This document shows positions 8,433-21,244 of a stretch of 64,000 nt of DNA, in pieces (within the stretch, counting starts at the first letter, position 1; every line of letters starts with the position of its first letter). The DNA is taken from the NCBI RefSeq assembly GCF_002105555.1, contig NZ_CP020612.1, positions 1,604,001 to 1,668,000 on the forward strand, in the 5' to 3' direction. The position numbers and the translations under genes are program-made. Source of the stretch: Paracoccus contaminans. GTDB lineage: Bacteria; Pseudomonadota; Alphaproteobacteria; Rhodobacterales; Rhodobacteraceae. The notes under the pieces were generated by a model. It made no database searches, had not been told where the DNA came from, and saw nothing but the letters and a program-made list of their open reading frames with translations.

Positions 8433-9158
8433 TCAGTGCCCCGTTCCCTCGAAGCAGGCCGAGCGGCCGTCCCGCCGGATGGTTTCCGCCCCGTCGGCGA
8501 TCGCCCGCGCACGGGCCGAGCCGGGCCGGGCAAGGCGCTGCTTGGGCGCGGGCAGGACCGATGCCAGCGCCGCCGCCTGCGCGGCGCTCAGCCGGTCGGG
8601 GGCCAGGCCGAAATGATGGGCGGCGCCCGCCCGGATGCCGAAGATGCCGGGGCCGAACTCGGCCACGTTCAGATAAACTTCAAGGATGCGCCGCTTGGTC
8701 CACAGCGTCTCGATCATCGGGGTGTAGAGCGTTTCCATCAGCTTGCGCCCCCAGCTTCGCCCCTGCCACAGGAAGACGTTCTTGGCAGTCTGCTGGGTCA
8801 GGGTCGATGCGCCGCGCCGTTCCCCGCGCATGATGACGCGGCGGATCTCGGCCATGTCGAAACCCCAATGGGCGCAGAAATTGGCATCCTCGGCCGCGAC
8901 GACCGAACGCAGCATCACCGGCGCGATGTCATCGGCGCGGGTCCACGGATGCGGCGCCCCCGCCTGGGTGGCGATCGTCCAGGTCGTGGGCGGATTGACC
9001 AGCCAGCCGAACAGCATGACCAGCGCCAGCATGATCCAGAACAGCCGCAGCACCGCCCAGCGGGCCAGCCGCCACATATGCCTTGCAGGCGAACGGCGCC
9101 TTGCCGCGGCAGGCGGGTCCGGCAGGGCAGGGGCGCCAAGGGCGGAAGGCTGCGGCAT
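8433..9158 (-). CDS. mtgA: Monofunctional peptidoglycan glycosyltransferase MtgA
   Basis: 241-residue family 51 glycosyltransferase that polymerises lipid II into glycan strands at the inner membrane. One N-terminal membrane anchor (about residues 28-55, WRLARWAVLRLFWIMLALVM) is followed by the catalytic domain, with the catalytic Glu in EDANFCAHWGFD, GASTLTQQTAKNVFLW, and KRRILEVYLNVAEFG. There is no transpeptidase domain, hence monofunctional. The Pro/Ala-rich N-terminus before the anchor makes the exact start less sure; an internal ATG at residue 28 is an alternative. Confidence 0.92.
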   Translation of the reverse strand: MPQPSALGAPALPDPPAAARRRSPARHMWRLARWAVLRLFWIMLALVMLFGWLVNPPTTWTIATQAGAPHPWTRADDIAPVMLRSVVAAEDANFCAHWGFDMAEIRRVIMRGERRGASTLTQQTAKNVFLWQGRSWGRKLMETLYTPMIETLWTKRRILEVYLNVAEFGPGIFGIRAGAAHHFGLAPDRLSAAQAAALASVLPAPKQRLARPGSARARAIADGAETIRRDGRSACFEGTGH

Positions 9159-9204
9159 GGACGGCTCGTCTCATGCCGCAGCCGCATGCGTCAAGCAGGC
9201 CCGT

Positions 9205-9747
9205 TCAGGGCGCCGCAGAACCCGCGCTGCCGGACGTGACGCCGCGGGCGGGCCAGCCTGGGGCGGACAGGGTTTCGCGCAGGCGTGCCTCGTCCTCGTT
9301 CGACAGCGAGGTCTTGATCACCCGCGCGCTGCCTCCGTAATGGGCGATGCGCGGCAGCAGCTTGTCGAGGTTCATCTCGTCGGCGAGGATGAAGACGGCG
9401 CCGCTGCCGACCGGCACGGTCTTGCCGATCTGGCGGATGAAATCATCCGGGATGCCATAATCTGTTGCCGATCCTGACAGCGCCCCCGCCCCGGCGCCGA
9501 TCGCGGCCCCGGCCAGCGGGTTGAGGAACAACAGCCCGATCAGCCCGCCCCAGAAGGTGCCGCCAAGCGCGCCCGCCGCGGTCAGGTTCAATGCCTGGTG
9601 CAGCTGGTATTCACCCTCGCTGGGGCGGGTGACGACGACGGCATCCTCAAGCTTGAGAAGGTATTCCGATTGGGCCGCTGCGAATTCCTGGCGCAGGGCA
9701 AAGGCATCCTGCTGCCGGTCAAAGCCGATGACGATCAGTTGGGGCAT
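9205..9747 (-). CDS. DUF1269 domain-containing membrane protein
   Basis: 180-residue protein matching the DUF1269 pattern: an N-terminal MPQLIVIGFD strand, a basic/acidic region ending in VVVTRPSEGEYQLHQ, then a Gly/Ala-rich membrane hairpin (about residues 60-97, GALGGTFWGGLIGLLFLNPL and following) and a soluble C-terminal part. Function of the family is unknown to me. The ATG at 9747 has GGAG seven bases upstream and gives the family's N-terminus; the frame opens five codons earlier. Confidence 0.82.
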   Translation of the reverse strand: MPQLIVIGFDRQQDAFALRQEFAAAQSEYLLKLEDAVVVTRPSEGEYQLHQALNLTAAGALGGTFWGGLIGLLFLNPLAGAAIGAGAGALSGSATDYGIPDDFIRQIGKTVPVGSGAVFILADEMNLDKLLPRIAHYGGSARVIKTSLSNEDEARLRETLSAPGWPARGVTSGSAGSAAP

Positions 9748-9833
9748 CCCGATTCTCCGCATGGTGGAACCGGCTGCACAACGCGGCGGATGAAAGGGCG
9801 GTTCAGGCAGGTCAGGCGGAAAATTCCACGCCT

Positions 9834-11348
9834 TCAGCCGTCCAGCCGATAGGCCCGCGCGCTGTCATGCCAGGCGTAATGATCCAGCCTGCCGGGGGCA
9901 GATGGCTCTCTTTGCGCCCCCGCAGGGCCGTCCTGCGCCGCGGCCGGCGGCCCTGCCGCGGCCCCGTGCAGCACCTGCAGGACCAGCCGTCTGTAGTTTT
10001 CCAGGTATCGCGGGCGGCTGTAGCGCTCCAGCCCCTCTGCGCTCGCCTGCTGGAACGGGGCGGGATCGGCCAGCACATGCCGCATCGCCGCCGCCAGCGC
10101 CGCCTCGTCCCCCGGCGGCACCAGCAGACCGTTCCGGCCGTCGATCATCTCTCGGGGGCCATAATCCACATCATGCGAGATCACCGGGCACCCGCAGGAA
10201 AGCGCCTCGAGGATGGACAGCCCGAACCCTTCGGTCAAGGTCGGGCAGACCGCCGCCAGCGCCCCGCGAAAGACGGCCAGCGGCGCATCGGTATAGCCCA
10301 TCAGCCGCACCCGATGCCCGCAGCCCAGCCTGGCGATCAGTTCCTTCAGCTGGGCCTCGCCCGCGCCGTCGCCATGGATCAGGTAATCGACGCCGGGAAA
10401 ATCATCCATGATCGCGGCAAAGGCCCGGATCGCCTGGTCGATCGGCTTTCCGGCAAGGTCCAGCCGCGAGACGGTGACCAGATGCCTGCGCGGCACGGGC
10501 GGGTGCGCCTCGATCTGGATGAAGTGCGGCAGCACCTCGACAGGGCGGGCGGGCACCAGGTCGGCCTCAAGGCGCCTGCGATGCACCTCGGTCGCGGTCA
10601 CGATGGCGGCGCCCTGATAGCCTTCGATCAGACCCCTGGCGCGTGCATTGATCCTGCCGTCGGGGTCGCGGTGATCGGTATGGAGGAACAGGATGCTGCG
10701 CGGCGTGGCAAAGGGGGCCAGATAGGCCGACGTGATCCCATCGAAGAAAACGACCGCGTCCGTCCAGTCCACAAGCTCGAACAGGCTCGCCTCGAACATG
10801 CGGGCCATCTGGTGGAAGGTGCCGGTCACGAGGTTGGTGCCGCCCTTGAATTCGCCGCCCAGCCTGCGCCAGCGCCCGATCGGCCGGCCCGCGGCGAAAT
10901 CGGTCGTGACGACCGATCCATCCGGCCGCGCGACGTTCAGCTGATAGGGCACATCGTCCATCAGGGTGATCCGGCTGACATCCTTGCCCGTCTGGTAGGT
11001 TCTGGTGACGACTGCGCCCAGGGCATCATACCCCTTGTTGCGCCCGGTGCTGACGCGGGCCCTGGTCGCCGCGCCTGCGGGATAGTCGGTAAAGACCCCG
11101 ATGCCGGCCTTGATCGCCGCGCCCAGGCAGGCATCGGGCAGCGAGGCATAGGTCACGGCGGGATGCAGGGCGCCTGCACGGCGCAGCGCGGCAAAGTTCA
11201 GCCGCTGGCGGATATGGTGATCGAGATTGAGCAGCACCGGATCAAAGCCGCGCATCTCGGCAAAGGCATTGAGCCGGTGCTGCACCGCCCGGACCTTGCC
11301 GCCCCCGCCCTTTCCCAGACGATGAAAGATGGAATAAACGACAGCCAT
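9834..11348 (-). CDS. Glycosyltransferase family 4 protein, TagE/GtfA-like
   Basis: 504-residue GT-B glycosyltransferase. The C-terminal donor-binding half is clear: SRLDLAGKPIDQAI, then YLIHGDGAGEAQLKELI, and EGFGLSILEALSCG with SHDVDYGPREMI and GRNGLLVPPGD around residues 370-415, which includes the EX7E motif. The long N-terminal half with an inserted middle region, and the DVDYGP motif, resemble poly(glycerol-phosphate) glucosyltransferases (TagE, TarM) and accessory-Sec GtfA proteins rather than typical proteobacterial GT4 enzymes. The last 45 or so residues are Ala/Pro/Gly-rich and probably disordered. It stands alone; no other surface-polysaccharide genes are adjacent. Acceptor and sugar are unknown. 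Confidence 0.82.
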   Translation of the reverse strand: MAVVYSIFHRLGKGGGGKVRAVQHRLNAFAEMRGFDPVLLNLDHHIRQRLNFAALRRAGALHPAVTYASLPDACLGAAIKAGIGVFTDYPAGAATRARVSTGRNKGYDALGAVVTRTYQTGKDVSRITLMDDVPYQLNVARPDGSVVTTDFAAGRPIGRWRRLGGEFKGGTNLVTGTFHQMARMFEASLFELVDWTDAVVFFDGITSAYLAPFATPRSILFLHTDHRDPDGRINARARGLIEGYQGAAIVTATEVHRRRLEADLVPARPVEVLPHFIQIEAHPPVPRRHLVTVSRLDLAGKPIDQAIRAFAAIMDDFPGVDYLIHGDGAGEAQLKELIARLGCGHRVRLMGYTDAPLAVFRGALAAVCPTLTEGFGLSILEALSCGCPVISHDVDYGPREMIDGRNGLLVPPGDEAALAAAMRHVLADPAPFQQASAEGLERYSRPRYLENYRRLVLQVLHGAAAGPPAAAQDGPAGAQREPSAPGRLDHYAWHDSARAYRLDG

Positions 11349-11592
11349 GCGCGCCCCGCCGCCCCGGTTGCGCGGGCGGTTTATCGCAGCGGCGCGGACG
11401 GCTCAATCCACCAGGCGGCTGGATGGGCGGCAGGCAGAGCGGAGAGGCCTGCCCGCCGCACCCCCTGCGGGACGGTGCCGAGGGAACGGGCGGCATGGGA
11501 TCGCGGCCGGCGCCAGCCGGCGATCGGCCCCGGCTTGCACTGCAAGCGCCGCAAGGCGCAGCCGCCCGAACAGAAGCCGCGCAGCCAAATTG

Positions 11593-11618
11593 AAAAGGCC
11601 CCGCCGAAGCGGGGCCTT
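11593..11618 (-). terminator. Intrinsic terminator after tRNA-Leu
   Basis: AAGGCCCCGC and its complement form a 10-bp perfect stem (11595-11604 with 11609-11618). On the minus strand the loop is UUCG, and TTTTC follows the stem. It lies 12 nt past the tRNA 3' end. Confidence 0.85.
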
Positions 11619-11630
11619 GTCACGGCGATT

Positions 11631-11715
11631 TGGTGCCCAGGAGAAGACTCGAACTTCCACGCCTTGCGGCACACGGACCTGAACCGTGCGCGTCTACCAA
11701 TTCCGCCACCTGGGC
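11631..11715 (-). tRNA. tRNA-Leu (anticodon CAG)
   Basis: 85-nt tRNA including an encoded CCA. The 7-bp acceptor stem is GCCCAGG/CCTGGGC. The D arm contains GGCGGAATTGGTAGACGC, and the anticodon loop TTCAGGT is flanked by ACGG/CCGT. A long variable arm of the leucine type (TGCCGCAAGGCG) and a GTTCGAGTC T loop follow. It reads CUG, the main leucine codon in this genome. Confidence 0.97.
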
Positions 11716-11733
11716 AGGTCGCGTGAAGCGGTG

Positions 11734-11761
11734 ATTTAGAGATGCCCGCAGGGGGTGTCAA
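11734..11761 (-). promoter_or_regulatory. Promoter of tRNA-Leu
   Basis: On the minus strand a perfect TTGACA (11761-11756) is followed after 16 nt by CTAAAT (11739-11734). The mature tRNA begins 18 nt after the -10. Confidence 0.6.
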
Positions 11762-11901
11762 CGGCCTTTTGGCGAAAACTTGCGTCGCCCCTTCGGGCAG
11801 GGGGCGGGGCAGGGCAGGCGCGCTTGATGCGGAGCGGGGCCTTCGCTATCAGCGGAGGCGTGCGCATCAGGTCGGCGCATTGGCCGAAGGGGCAGGACAT
11901 C

Positions 11902-12888
11902 ATGGCACGGCTGGTCACCATCTACGGCGGCTCGGGGTTCGTGGGCCGGCAGATCGCCAGGGCGATGGCGGCCGAGGGATGGCGCGTCCGCGTCGCCGTC
12001 CGGCGCCCCAACCAGGCAGGCGTCGTGCGCACCTACGGCATGGTCGGGCAGGTCGAGCCGGTCTTCTGCAACGTGCGCGACGATCTTTCCGTGACCGCCG
12101 CGATGGTGGGGGCGGATGCGGTCGTCAACTGCGTCGGCATTCTCGTGCGCGAGCGGCGCAACACCTTCAAGGCCATCCATGAGGAGGCTGCGGGCCGGAT
12201 TGCCCGCATCTCGGCCGAAGGCGGGGTGGGCCGGCTGGTCCATCTGTCCGCCCTTGGCGCCGATCCGCAGGCCGCCAGCCACTATGCCCAGTCCAAGGGG
12301 CGGGGCGAGGCGGCGGTGCTGGCGCATCGGCCCGATGCGGTGATCCTGCGCCCCTCGGTCATTTTCGGGCCTGATGACGGCTTTTTCAACAAGCTGGCCG
12401 GCATGATGCGGCTGGGCCCGGTCGTGCCGCTGCCGGGAGCGGGCGCGCTGTTGCAGCCGGTCCATGTCAACGATGTCGCCCAGGCCGCGGTCATGGGCGC
12501 GACCGGCGCCGCCGCGCCCGGCATCTATGAACTGGGCGGCCCCGACGTGATGACCATGCGCGAGATCGCCCGCATGGTTGCCCGCGTGATCGGCCGCCGC
12601 CGCGTCCTTGTCGGGCTGCCCGATGTGCTGGGCAACCTGATGGGCCTGGGCTTCGACACGATCCAGGCGGTCAGCGGCGGGCTTCTGACCAACCGCGTCC
12701 TGACCCGTGACCAGGTCCGGCAGCTTCGCGTGCCCAACCGTGTCGGCACGGGCGTGCGCGGCTTTGCCGATCTGGGGATTCAGCCTGCCTCGGCCGAGGC
12801 CATCGTGCCCGAATATCTGTGGCGCTTTCGCCCGTCCGGCCAGTATGACGCCCTCAAGGCGTCGGCCCGGAACCTTCGCGACAGCTGA
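11902..12888 (+). CDS. Complex I NDUFA9-family NAD(P)-binding protein
   Basis: 328-residue atypical short-chain dehydrogenase. The Rossmann motif [20 protein letters not shown] is at residues 6-25. [22 protein letters not shown] and VHLSALGAD segments, [10 protein letters not shown] (the YxxxK region is [12 protein letters not shown]) and [21 protein letters not shown] follow, typical of the NDUFA9/39-kDa group. Family members help complex I assembly or quinone-linked steps; here the job is inferred only. The ATG at 11902 has GGCAGGA upstream. The C-terminus ends with [11 protein letters not shown]. uppP starts 11 nt downstream, so they are probably one unit. Confidence 0.85.
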   Translation: MARLVTIYGGSGFVGRQIARAMAAEGWRVRVAVRRPNQAGVVRTYGMVGQVEPVFCNVRDDLSVTAAMVGADAVVNCVGILVRERRNTFKAIHEEAAGRIARISAEGGVGRLVHLSALGADPQAASHYAQSKGRGEAAVLAHRPDAVILRPSVIFGPDDGFFNKLAGMMRLGPVVPLPGAGALLQPVHVNDVAQAAVMGATGAAAPGIYELGGPDVMTMREIARMVARVIGRRRVLVGLPDVLGNLMGLGFDTIQAVSGGLLTNRVLTRDQVRQLRVPNRVGTGVRGFADLGIQPASAEAIVPEYLWRFRPSGQYDALKASARNLRDS

Positions 12889-12899
12889 ACGCGCATCTC

Positions 12900-13709
12900 A
12901 TGCCGCATGATACCATTGTCGCCGCCGCCCTCGGCCTGCTCGAAGGGCTGACCGAGTTCATTCCGGTGTCCTCGACGGGGCATGTGCTGCTGGCCGGGCA
13001 TTTCCTGGGCTTTGACAGCCCTGGCCGCGCCTTCGAGGTTCTGATCCAGCTGGGCGCCATCCTTGCGATCCTGGGGGTCTATGCCGGGCGGCTGTGGACG
13101 ATCTTTTCCAGCGCGCCGCGCGATCCGCGCGCCCGCCGGTTCATCGCCGCGGTGCTGCTCGCCTTTTTGCCGGCGGTGGTCGTGGGGGTTCTGGCCCATG
13201 ACTTCATCAAGCGGGTGCTGTTCGAAACCCCGATCCTGATTGCGGCGATGCTGCTGCTGGGCGGGATCGTCCTTCTGTTCGTGGACCGCATGGCGGCGCG
13301 GCCGCGCTATCTGGCGGCCGAGGACATCCCCCTGCCCGTCGCGGCAGGCATCGGGGCGATCCAGTGCCTGGCGATGATCCCGGGCGTGTCGCGTTCGGGG
13401 GCGACCATCGTCGGGGCGCTGCTGATGGGGGCCAGCAAGCGCGCTGCGGCCGAGTTCAGCTTTTTCCTGTCCATGCCGACGATGGCGGGGGCCTTTGCCT
13501 TTGACCTGATGAAGAACCGCGACGTGTTGGACGCCGCGGCGCTGGGCAATGTGGCGGTCGGCTTTGTCTGCGCCTTTGTCAGCGCCGTCCTGGTTGTGCG
13601 CTGGCTGCTCGGTTACGTCTCGGCCCGCGGCTATGGCCTGTTCGCATGGTGGCGGATCATCGTCGGGGGGGCTGTCCTGCTTGGCTATGGCATGGGATTG
13701 GTCAGTTAG
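12900..13709 (+). CDS. uppP: Undecaprenyl-diphosphatase
   Basis: 269-residue integral membrane phosphatase of the BacA/UppP family. It removes one phosphate from undecaprenyl diphosphate so the lipid carrier can be reused for peptidoglycan and surface glycans. The two signature regions are [14 protein letters not shown] (residues 15-28) and [19 protein letters not shown] (about 158-176). There are about eight hydrophobic segments, and the length is typical. It follows the NDUFA9-like gene by 11 nt. Confidence 0.95.
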   Translation: MPHDTIVAAALGLLEGLTEFIPVSSTGHVLLAGHFLGFDSPGRAFEVLIQLGAILAILGVYAGRLWTIFSSAPRDPRARRFIAAVLLAFLPAVVVGVLAHDFIKRVLFETPILIAAMLLLGGIVLLFVDRMAARPRYLAAEDIPLPVAAGIGAIQCLAMIPGVSRSGATIVGALLMGASKRAAAEFSFFLSMPTMAGAFAFDLMKNRDVLDAAALGNVAVGFVCAFVSAVLVVRWLLGYVSARGYGLFAWWRIIVGGAVLLGYGMGLVS

Positions 13710-13848
13710 ATTGACCTGATTTCCTTTACCATGCACATCTGGAATTCAGAACCAGAGAACTAAAACGCATATAGGTCAAGAATGCTGACTTTTTGATTGT
13801 TCTTGCCTGCTTTACAGCGGGTTCAGGATGATTCGAGGGGCGCAGCCG
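13710..13848 (+). promoter_or_regulatory. AT-rich leader of gltD with an inverted repeat
   Basis: This 139-nt gap is strikingly AT-rich for the window. It contains an imperfect inverted repeat, AGGTCA (13773-13778), 7 nt, TGACTT (13785-13790 region, TGAC at 13786-13789), beside a possible -10 CATATAGG. A further TGACCT lies at 13712-13717. No -35/-10 pair fits well. The gltD ribosome-binding site CGAGGGG is at 13834-13840. It probably holds the glutamate synthase promoter and an operator; the regulator is not known. Confidence 0.45.
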
Positions 13849-15426
13849 ATGGCCACGCAGAAGATGCTCAGGTTCGTGACGGTGCCGCGGCTGATGCCGG
13901 AAAAGCGCGGGGCCGACGAGCGCCGGGCCGATTTTCACGAAATCTACCGCGAATTCGCCGATGCCAAGGCGCAGGAACAGGCCGCCCGCTGCAGCCAGTG
14001 CGGCGTGCCCTATTGCCAGAGCCACTGCCCCCTGCACAACAACATCCCCGACTGGCTGCGCCTGACCGCCGAGGGGCGCACGCAGGAGGCCTATCTGCGC
14101 GCGCAGGAAACCAACAGCTTTCCGGAAATCTGCGGCCGCATCTGCCCCCAGGACCGCCTGTGCGAGGGGAACTGCGTCATCGAGCAGTCCGGCCACGGCA
14201 CCGTGACCATCGGCGCGATCGAGAAATACGTCACCGACACCGCCTGGGAGGAGGGCTGGATCGAGCCGATCCGCCCCGCGGCCGAGCGCGCCGAAAGCGT
14301 CGGGATCATCGGCGCCGGCCCCGGCGGGCTGGCGGCTGCCGACCGGCTGCGGCGCATGGGGTTCCAGGTCACGGTCTATGACCGCCATGACCGGGCGGGC
14401 GGGCTGATGATCTATGGCATCCCCGGCTTCAAGCTGGAAAAGCACGTCGTCGAAAGGCGCAGCCGCCTGCTGGCCGATGGCGGGGTCGAATTCGTGCTGG
14501 GCGCGGATGTGGGCGGCACGATCAGCTTTGACGCGATCCGCGGCAAGCATGATGCGGTGCTGATCGCCACCGGCGTCTACAAGACGCGCGATCTGGATAT
14601 CGACAACGCCCCCGCGCGCGGCGTGGTGCGGGCGCTGGATTACCTGACCGCGGCGAACCGCATCGACCTTGGCGATGATGTCCCCGATTTCACCGATGGC
14701 GAGTTGAACGCCGCCGGCAAGCGCGTCGTCGTGATCGGCGGCGGCGACACGGCGATGGATTGCGTGCGCACGGCCATCCGGCAGGGGGCGCAGTCGGTCA
14801 AGTGCCTTTACCGCCGCGACCGCGCCAACATGCCCGGCAGCCAGCGCGAGGTGCAGAACGCCGAGGAAGAGGGTGTTGAGTTCGTCTGGCTGGCCGCGCC
14901 CAACGCCTTTGCAGGCCATGTCGTGGGCGAAGCCGCCGGCGCCGACGAGGGCGATGCCGCCAATGCGGGCGGCGACGTGGATGGCGACGGGGTGGGCGAC
15001 AACCCCGACCTGGCGCCTGCGGCGATCGGCACGGAAACCCGCCGCTCGACCGGGCCGGTGGAAAGCCGCGTTGCCGGGCTGCGCGTCACGCGGATGCGGC
15101 TGGGCGCGCCCGATGTTTCGGGCCGCCAGTCGCCCGAGGCGATCGAGGGCGCCGATTACGATGAGGCGGCCGATCTGGTCATCAAGGCGCTGGGCTTTGA
15201 GCCCGAGGACCTGCCGCGGCTTTGGGATCAGCCGGGGCTTGAGGTGACGCGCTGGGGCACCATCCGCGCCGGCCGCGATCACGCGACCAGCCTGCCCGGC
15301 GTCTGGGCCGTGGGCGACATCGTGCGGGGCGCGAGCCTTGTCGTCTGGGCCATCCGCGACGGGCGCGAGGCCGCCGATGCCATCGCCGCCGAACTGTCCG
15401 GGGCGGTGCGGGTGGCGGCCGAGTGA
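13849..15426 (+). CDS. gltD: Glutamate synthase small subunit GltD, with extra acidic insert
   Basis: 525-residue FAD/iron-sulfur subunit that passes electrons from NADPH to GltB for glutamate synthesis. The N-terminal cysteine motifs CSQCGVPYCQSHCP and CGRICPQDRLCEGNC hold the 4Fe-4S clusters. FAD binding is at GIIGAGPGGLAAADRL and NADPH binding at VVIGGGDTAMDC. The C-terminal GDIVRGASLVVWAI motif also binds FAD. The family is usually about 470-490 residues; the excess is an Ala/Gly/Asp-rich segment at about 355-407, containing DVDGDGVGDNPD (376-387). The ATG at 13849, eight bases after CGAGGGG, is preferred to the frame opening at 13828. Its stop lies just before the 11-nt repeat array. Confidence 0.93.
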   Translation: MATQKMLRFVTVPRLMPEKRGADERRADFHEIYREFADAKAQEQAARCSQCGVPYCQSHCPLHNNIPDWLRLTAEGRTQEAYLRAQETNSFPEICGRICPQDRLCEGNCVIEQSGHGTVTIGAIEKYVTDTAWEEGWIEPIRPAAERAESVGIIGAGPGGLAAADRLRRMGFQVTVYDRHDRAGGLMIYGIPGFKLEKHVVERRSRLLADGGVEFVLGADVGGTISFDAIRGKHDAVLIATGVYKTRDLDIDNAPARGVVRALDYLTAANRIDLGDDVPDFTDGELNAAGKRVVVIGGGDTAMDCVRTAIRQGAQSVKCLYRRDRANMPGSQREVQNAEEEGVEFVWLAAPNAFAGHVVGEAAGADEGDAANAGGDVDGDGVGDNPDLAPAAIGTETRRSTGPVESRVAGLRVTRMRLGAPDVSGRQSPEAIEGADYDEAADLVIKALGFEPEDLPRLWDQPGLEVTRWGTIRAGRDHATSLPGVWAVGDIVRGASLVVWAIRDGREAADAIAAELSGAVRVAAE

Positions 15427-15427
15427 T

Positions 15428-15479
15428 GTTCATGCCGTGTTCATGCACGGTTCATGCAGGGTTCATGCAAACGTCATGG
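15428..15479 (+). repeat. Four GTTCATGC repeats with exact 11-nt period
   Basis: GTTCATGC occurs perfectly at 15428, 15439, 15450 and 15461. A degenerate fifth copy (CGTCATGG) is at 15472, still in phase. The array begins 2 nt after the gltD stop and overlaps the 5' end of the next gene. Direct repeats at one helical turn are typical of binding sites for OmpR/PhoB-type response regulators. Confidence 0.75.
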
Positions 15480-16187
15480 GCCTGGGCCGATGCTGCGCTG
15501 CGGCGCATGGGGCAGCTTTGCTGCCTTGTCTGCGCCGGCCAGGCGGCGGCGGGACAGTTCACCCCGCCGCAGGGCTGCACGCTGACCATGACCGTGCAGC
15601 AGCGGTCCTGCACCGTGGCCCAGCATTACACCTGCGCGGCGGACGCGCCGGGCGACCAGTGGGTGGCGTATTTCACCCCGCAGGGCCTGGTTCATCTGGC
15701 CCGGATCGACGCCGAGACGCGCTGGATGGAATCGACCGATGTCGTGGCCGGCATCACCGACCGGCTGGAGCCGCAGGCCAGGGATCACGCCAGCCTGCGC
15801 ACCCTGCTGGCCGCAGGGCGGGACGATTTCGATTTCTGGACCATTTCGGATGACGGAGAGCGTCTGAACCATGTCGGGCGCGACGAGCTGACCGGCACCG
15901 CCGTGATCGACGGGATGACGCTGGACACGACCCGTTTCGGCCTGATGACCTATGCCGAGAACGGCACATTGCTGATCGCGCGCAGCGGCAGCCAGTATGT
16001 CAGCCGCGAAACCGGCCGCTTCTATGGCGGGGTGGAAACTGCCACCGATTGGCAGGGCGAAACGGAAACGACCGATGACACGCCGGTCCGCTTCATCCGC
16101 CCCGGCCAGCCGGGCTTTGCCTCGACGGTGCCGGACTATGGCTGCAACGCCCAGATGGTGGGCGATCCGTCAGGGGGCAGGGCATGA
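15465..16187 (+). CDS. Hypothetical secreted protein
   Basis: About 240 residues, not recognised. It begins with a likely Sec signal: LRRMGQLCCLVCAGQAAAG before QFTPPQGC, so the mature protein would be periplasmic. Cysteines in CTLTMTVQQRSC and HYTC could form disulfides. The rest is mostly hydrophilic beta-like sequence with no motif known to me. The start is uncertain: GTG 15423 overlaps the gltD stop, ATG 15465 has a weak GCAGGG site, and ATG 15507 would leave a short signal. Its stop overlaps the next start (ATGA, 16184-16187), so it belongs to the glt operon by layout. Whether it serves glutamate synthase is unknown. Confidence 0.65.
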   Translation: MQTSWAWADAALRRMGQLCCLVCAGQAAAGQFTPPQGCTLTMTVQQRSCTVAQHYTCAADAPGDQWVAYFTPQGLVHLARIDAETRWMESTDVVAGITDRLEPQARDHASLRTLLAAGRDDFDFWTISDDGERLNHVGRDELTGTAVIDGMTLDTTRFGLMTYAENGTLLIARSGSQYVSRETGRFYGGVETATDWQGETETTDDTPVRFIRPGQPGFASTVPDYGCNAQMVGDPSGGRA

Positions 16188-16605
16188 TGACGGGGCATTG
16201 CCTGTGCGGTGCGGTCAGGATCACTGTCGCGCGCCATCATGGATCAACCGCGGCCTGTCATTGCCGGATGTGCCAGCGGTGGTCGGGGTCGCTGTTTCTC
16301 AGCCTCGTCGCACCGGCGGATGCGGTGCAGGTGACCGGCGCGGTCGCCACCTATCCCTCGACGGCCTTTGCCGAGCGCGCCTTCTGCCCGCGCTGCGGAT
16401 CGCATCTGTGGCTGCGGCAGACGGATGAGCAGAATGCCGATTACGAGCTGATGCCGGGCCTGTTCGACGCCGCCCGCGACATCCCGCTGACCAGCGAGAT
16501 CTATACCGACCGCGCCCTGCCCGGCCTTGCGCTGGCGGGCGATCATCGGCGCAAGACCCGCGCCGAATACGAGGCTGACCACCCCCATCTGGAAGGAGAC
16601 ATGGA

Positions 16606-16609
<4 letters not shown>
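16184..16609 (+). CDS. GFA family protein (Cys-rich, glutathione-dependent formaldehyde-activating fold)
   Basis: 141 residues of the GFA/CENP-V fold. The zinc-binding cysteines are in GHCLCGAVRI, CHCRMCQRWSG and FCPRCGSHLW. Most family members have no proven reaction, and despite the family name glutathione-formaldehyde activity should not be assumed. It sits between the secreted protein and gltB with ATGA overlaps at both ends (16184-16187 and 16606-16609), so translation is probably coupled to gltB. Confidence 0.85.
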
Positions 16610-21150
<4,541 letters not shown>

Positions 21151-21152
21151 GG

Positions 21153-21175
21153 GGCAGGGGGGTGCCCCCCTTGCC
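21153..21175 (+). terminator. Hairpin after gltB
   Basis: GGCAGGGGGG pairs with CCCCCCTTGCC with one bulge and a 2-3 nt loop, starting 3 nt after the gltB stop. There is no strong T run, so it may be factor-assisted. Confidence 0.4.
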
Positions 21176-21244
21176 GCCGCCCGGTTGCATGGCCGGGCGC
21201 GGGCGCGGTAGTGAAGACCCCGTGGTCCTGCCCGCGAGGTGCCC

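Noticed and set aside
13711..13739. TTGACC at 13711 as the gltD promoter
   Set aside because: At 17-nt spacing the -10 would be CACATC, far from consensus, and it lies about 110 nt before the start.
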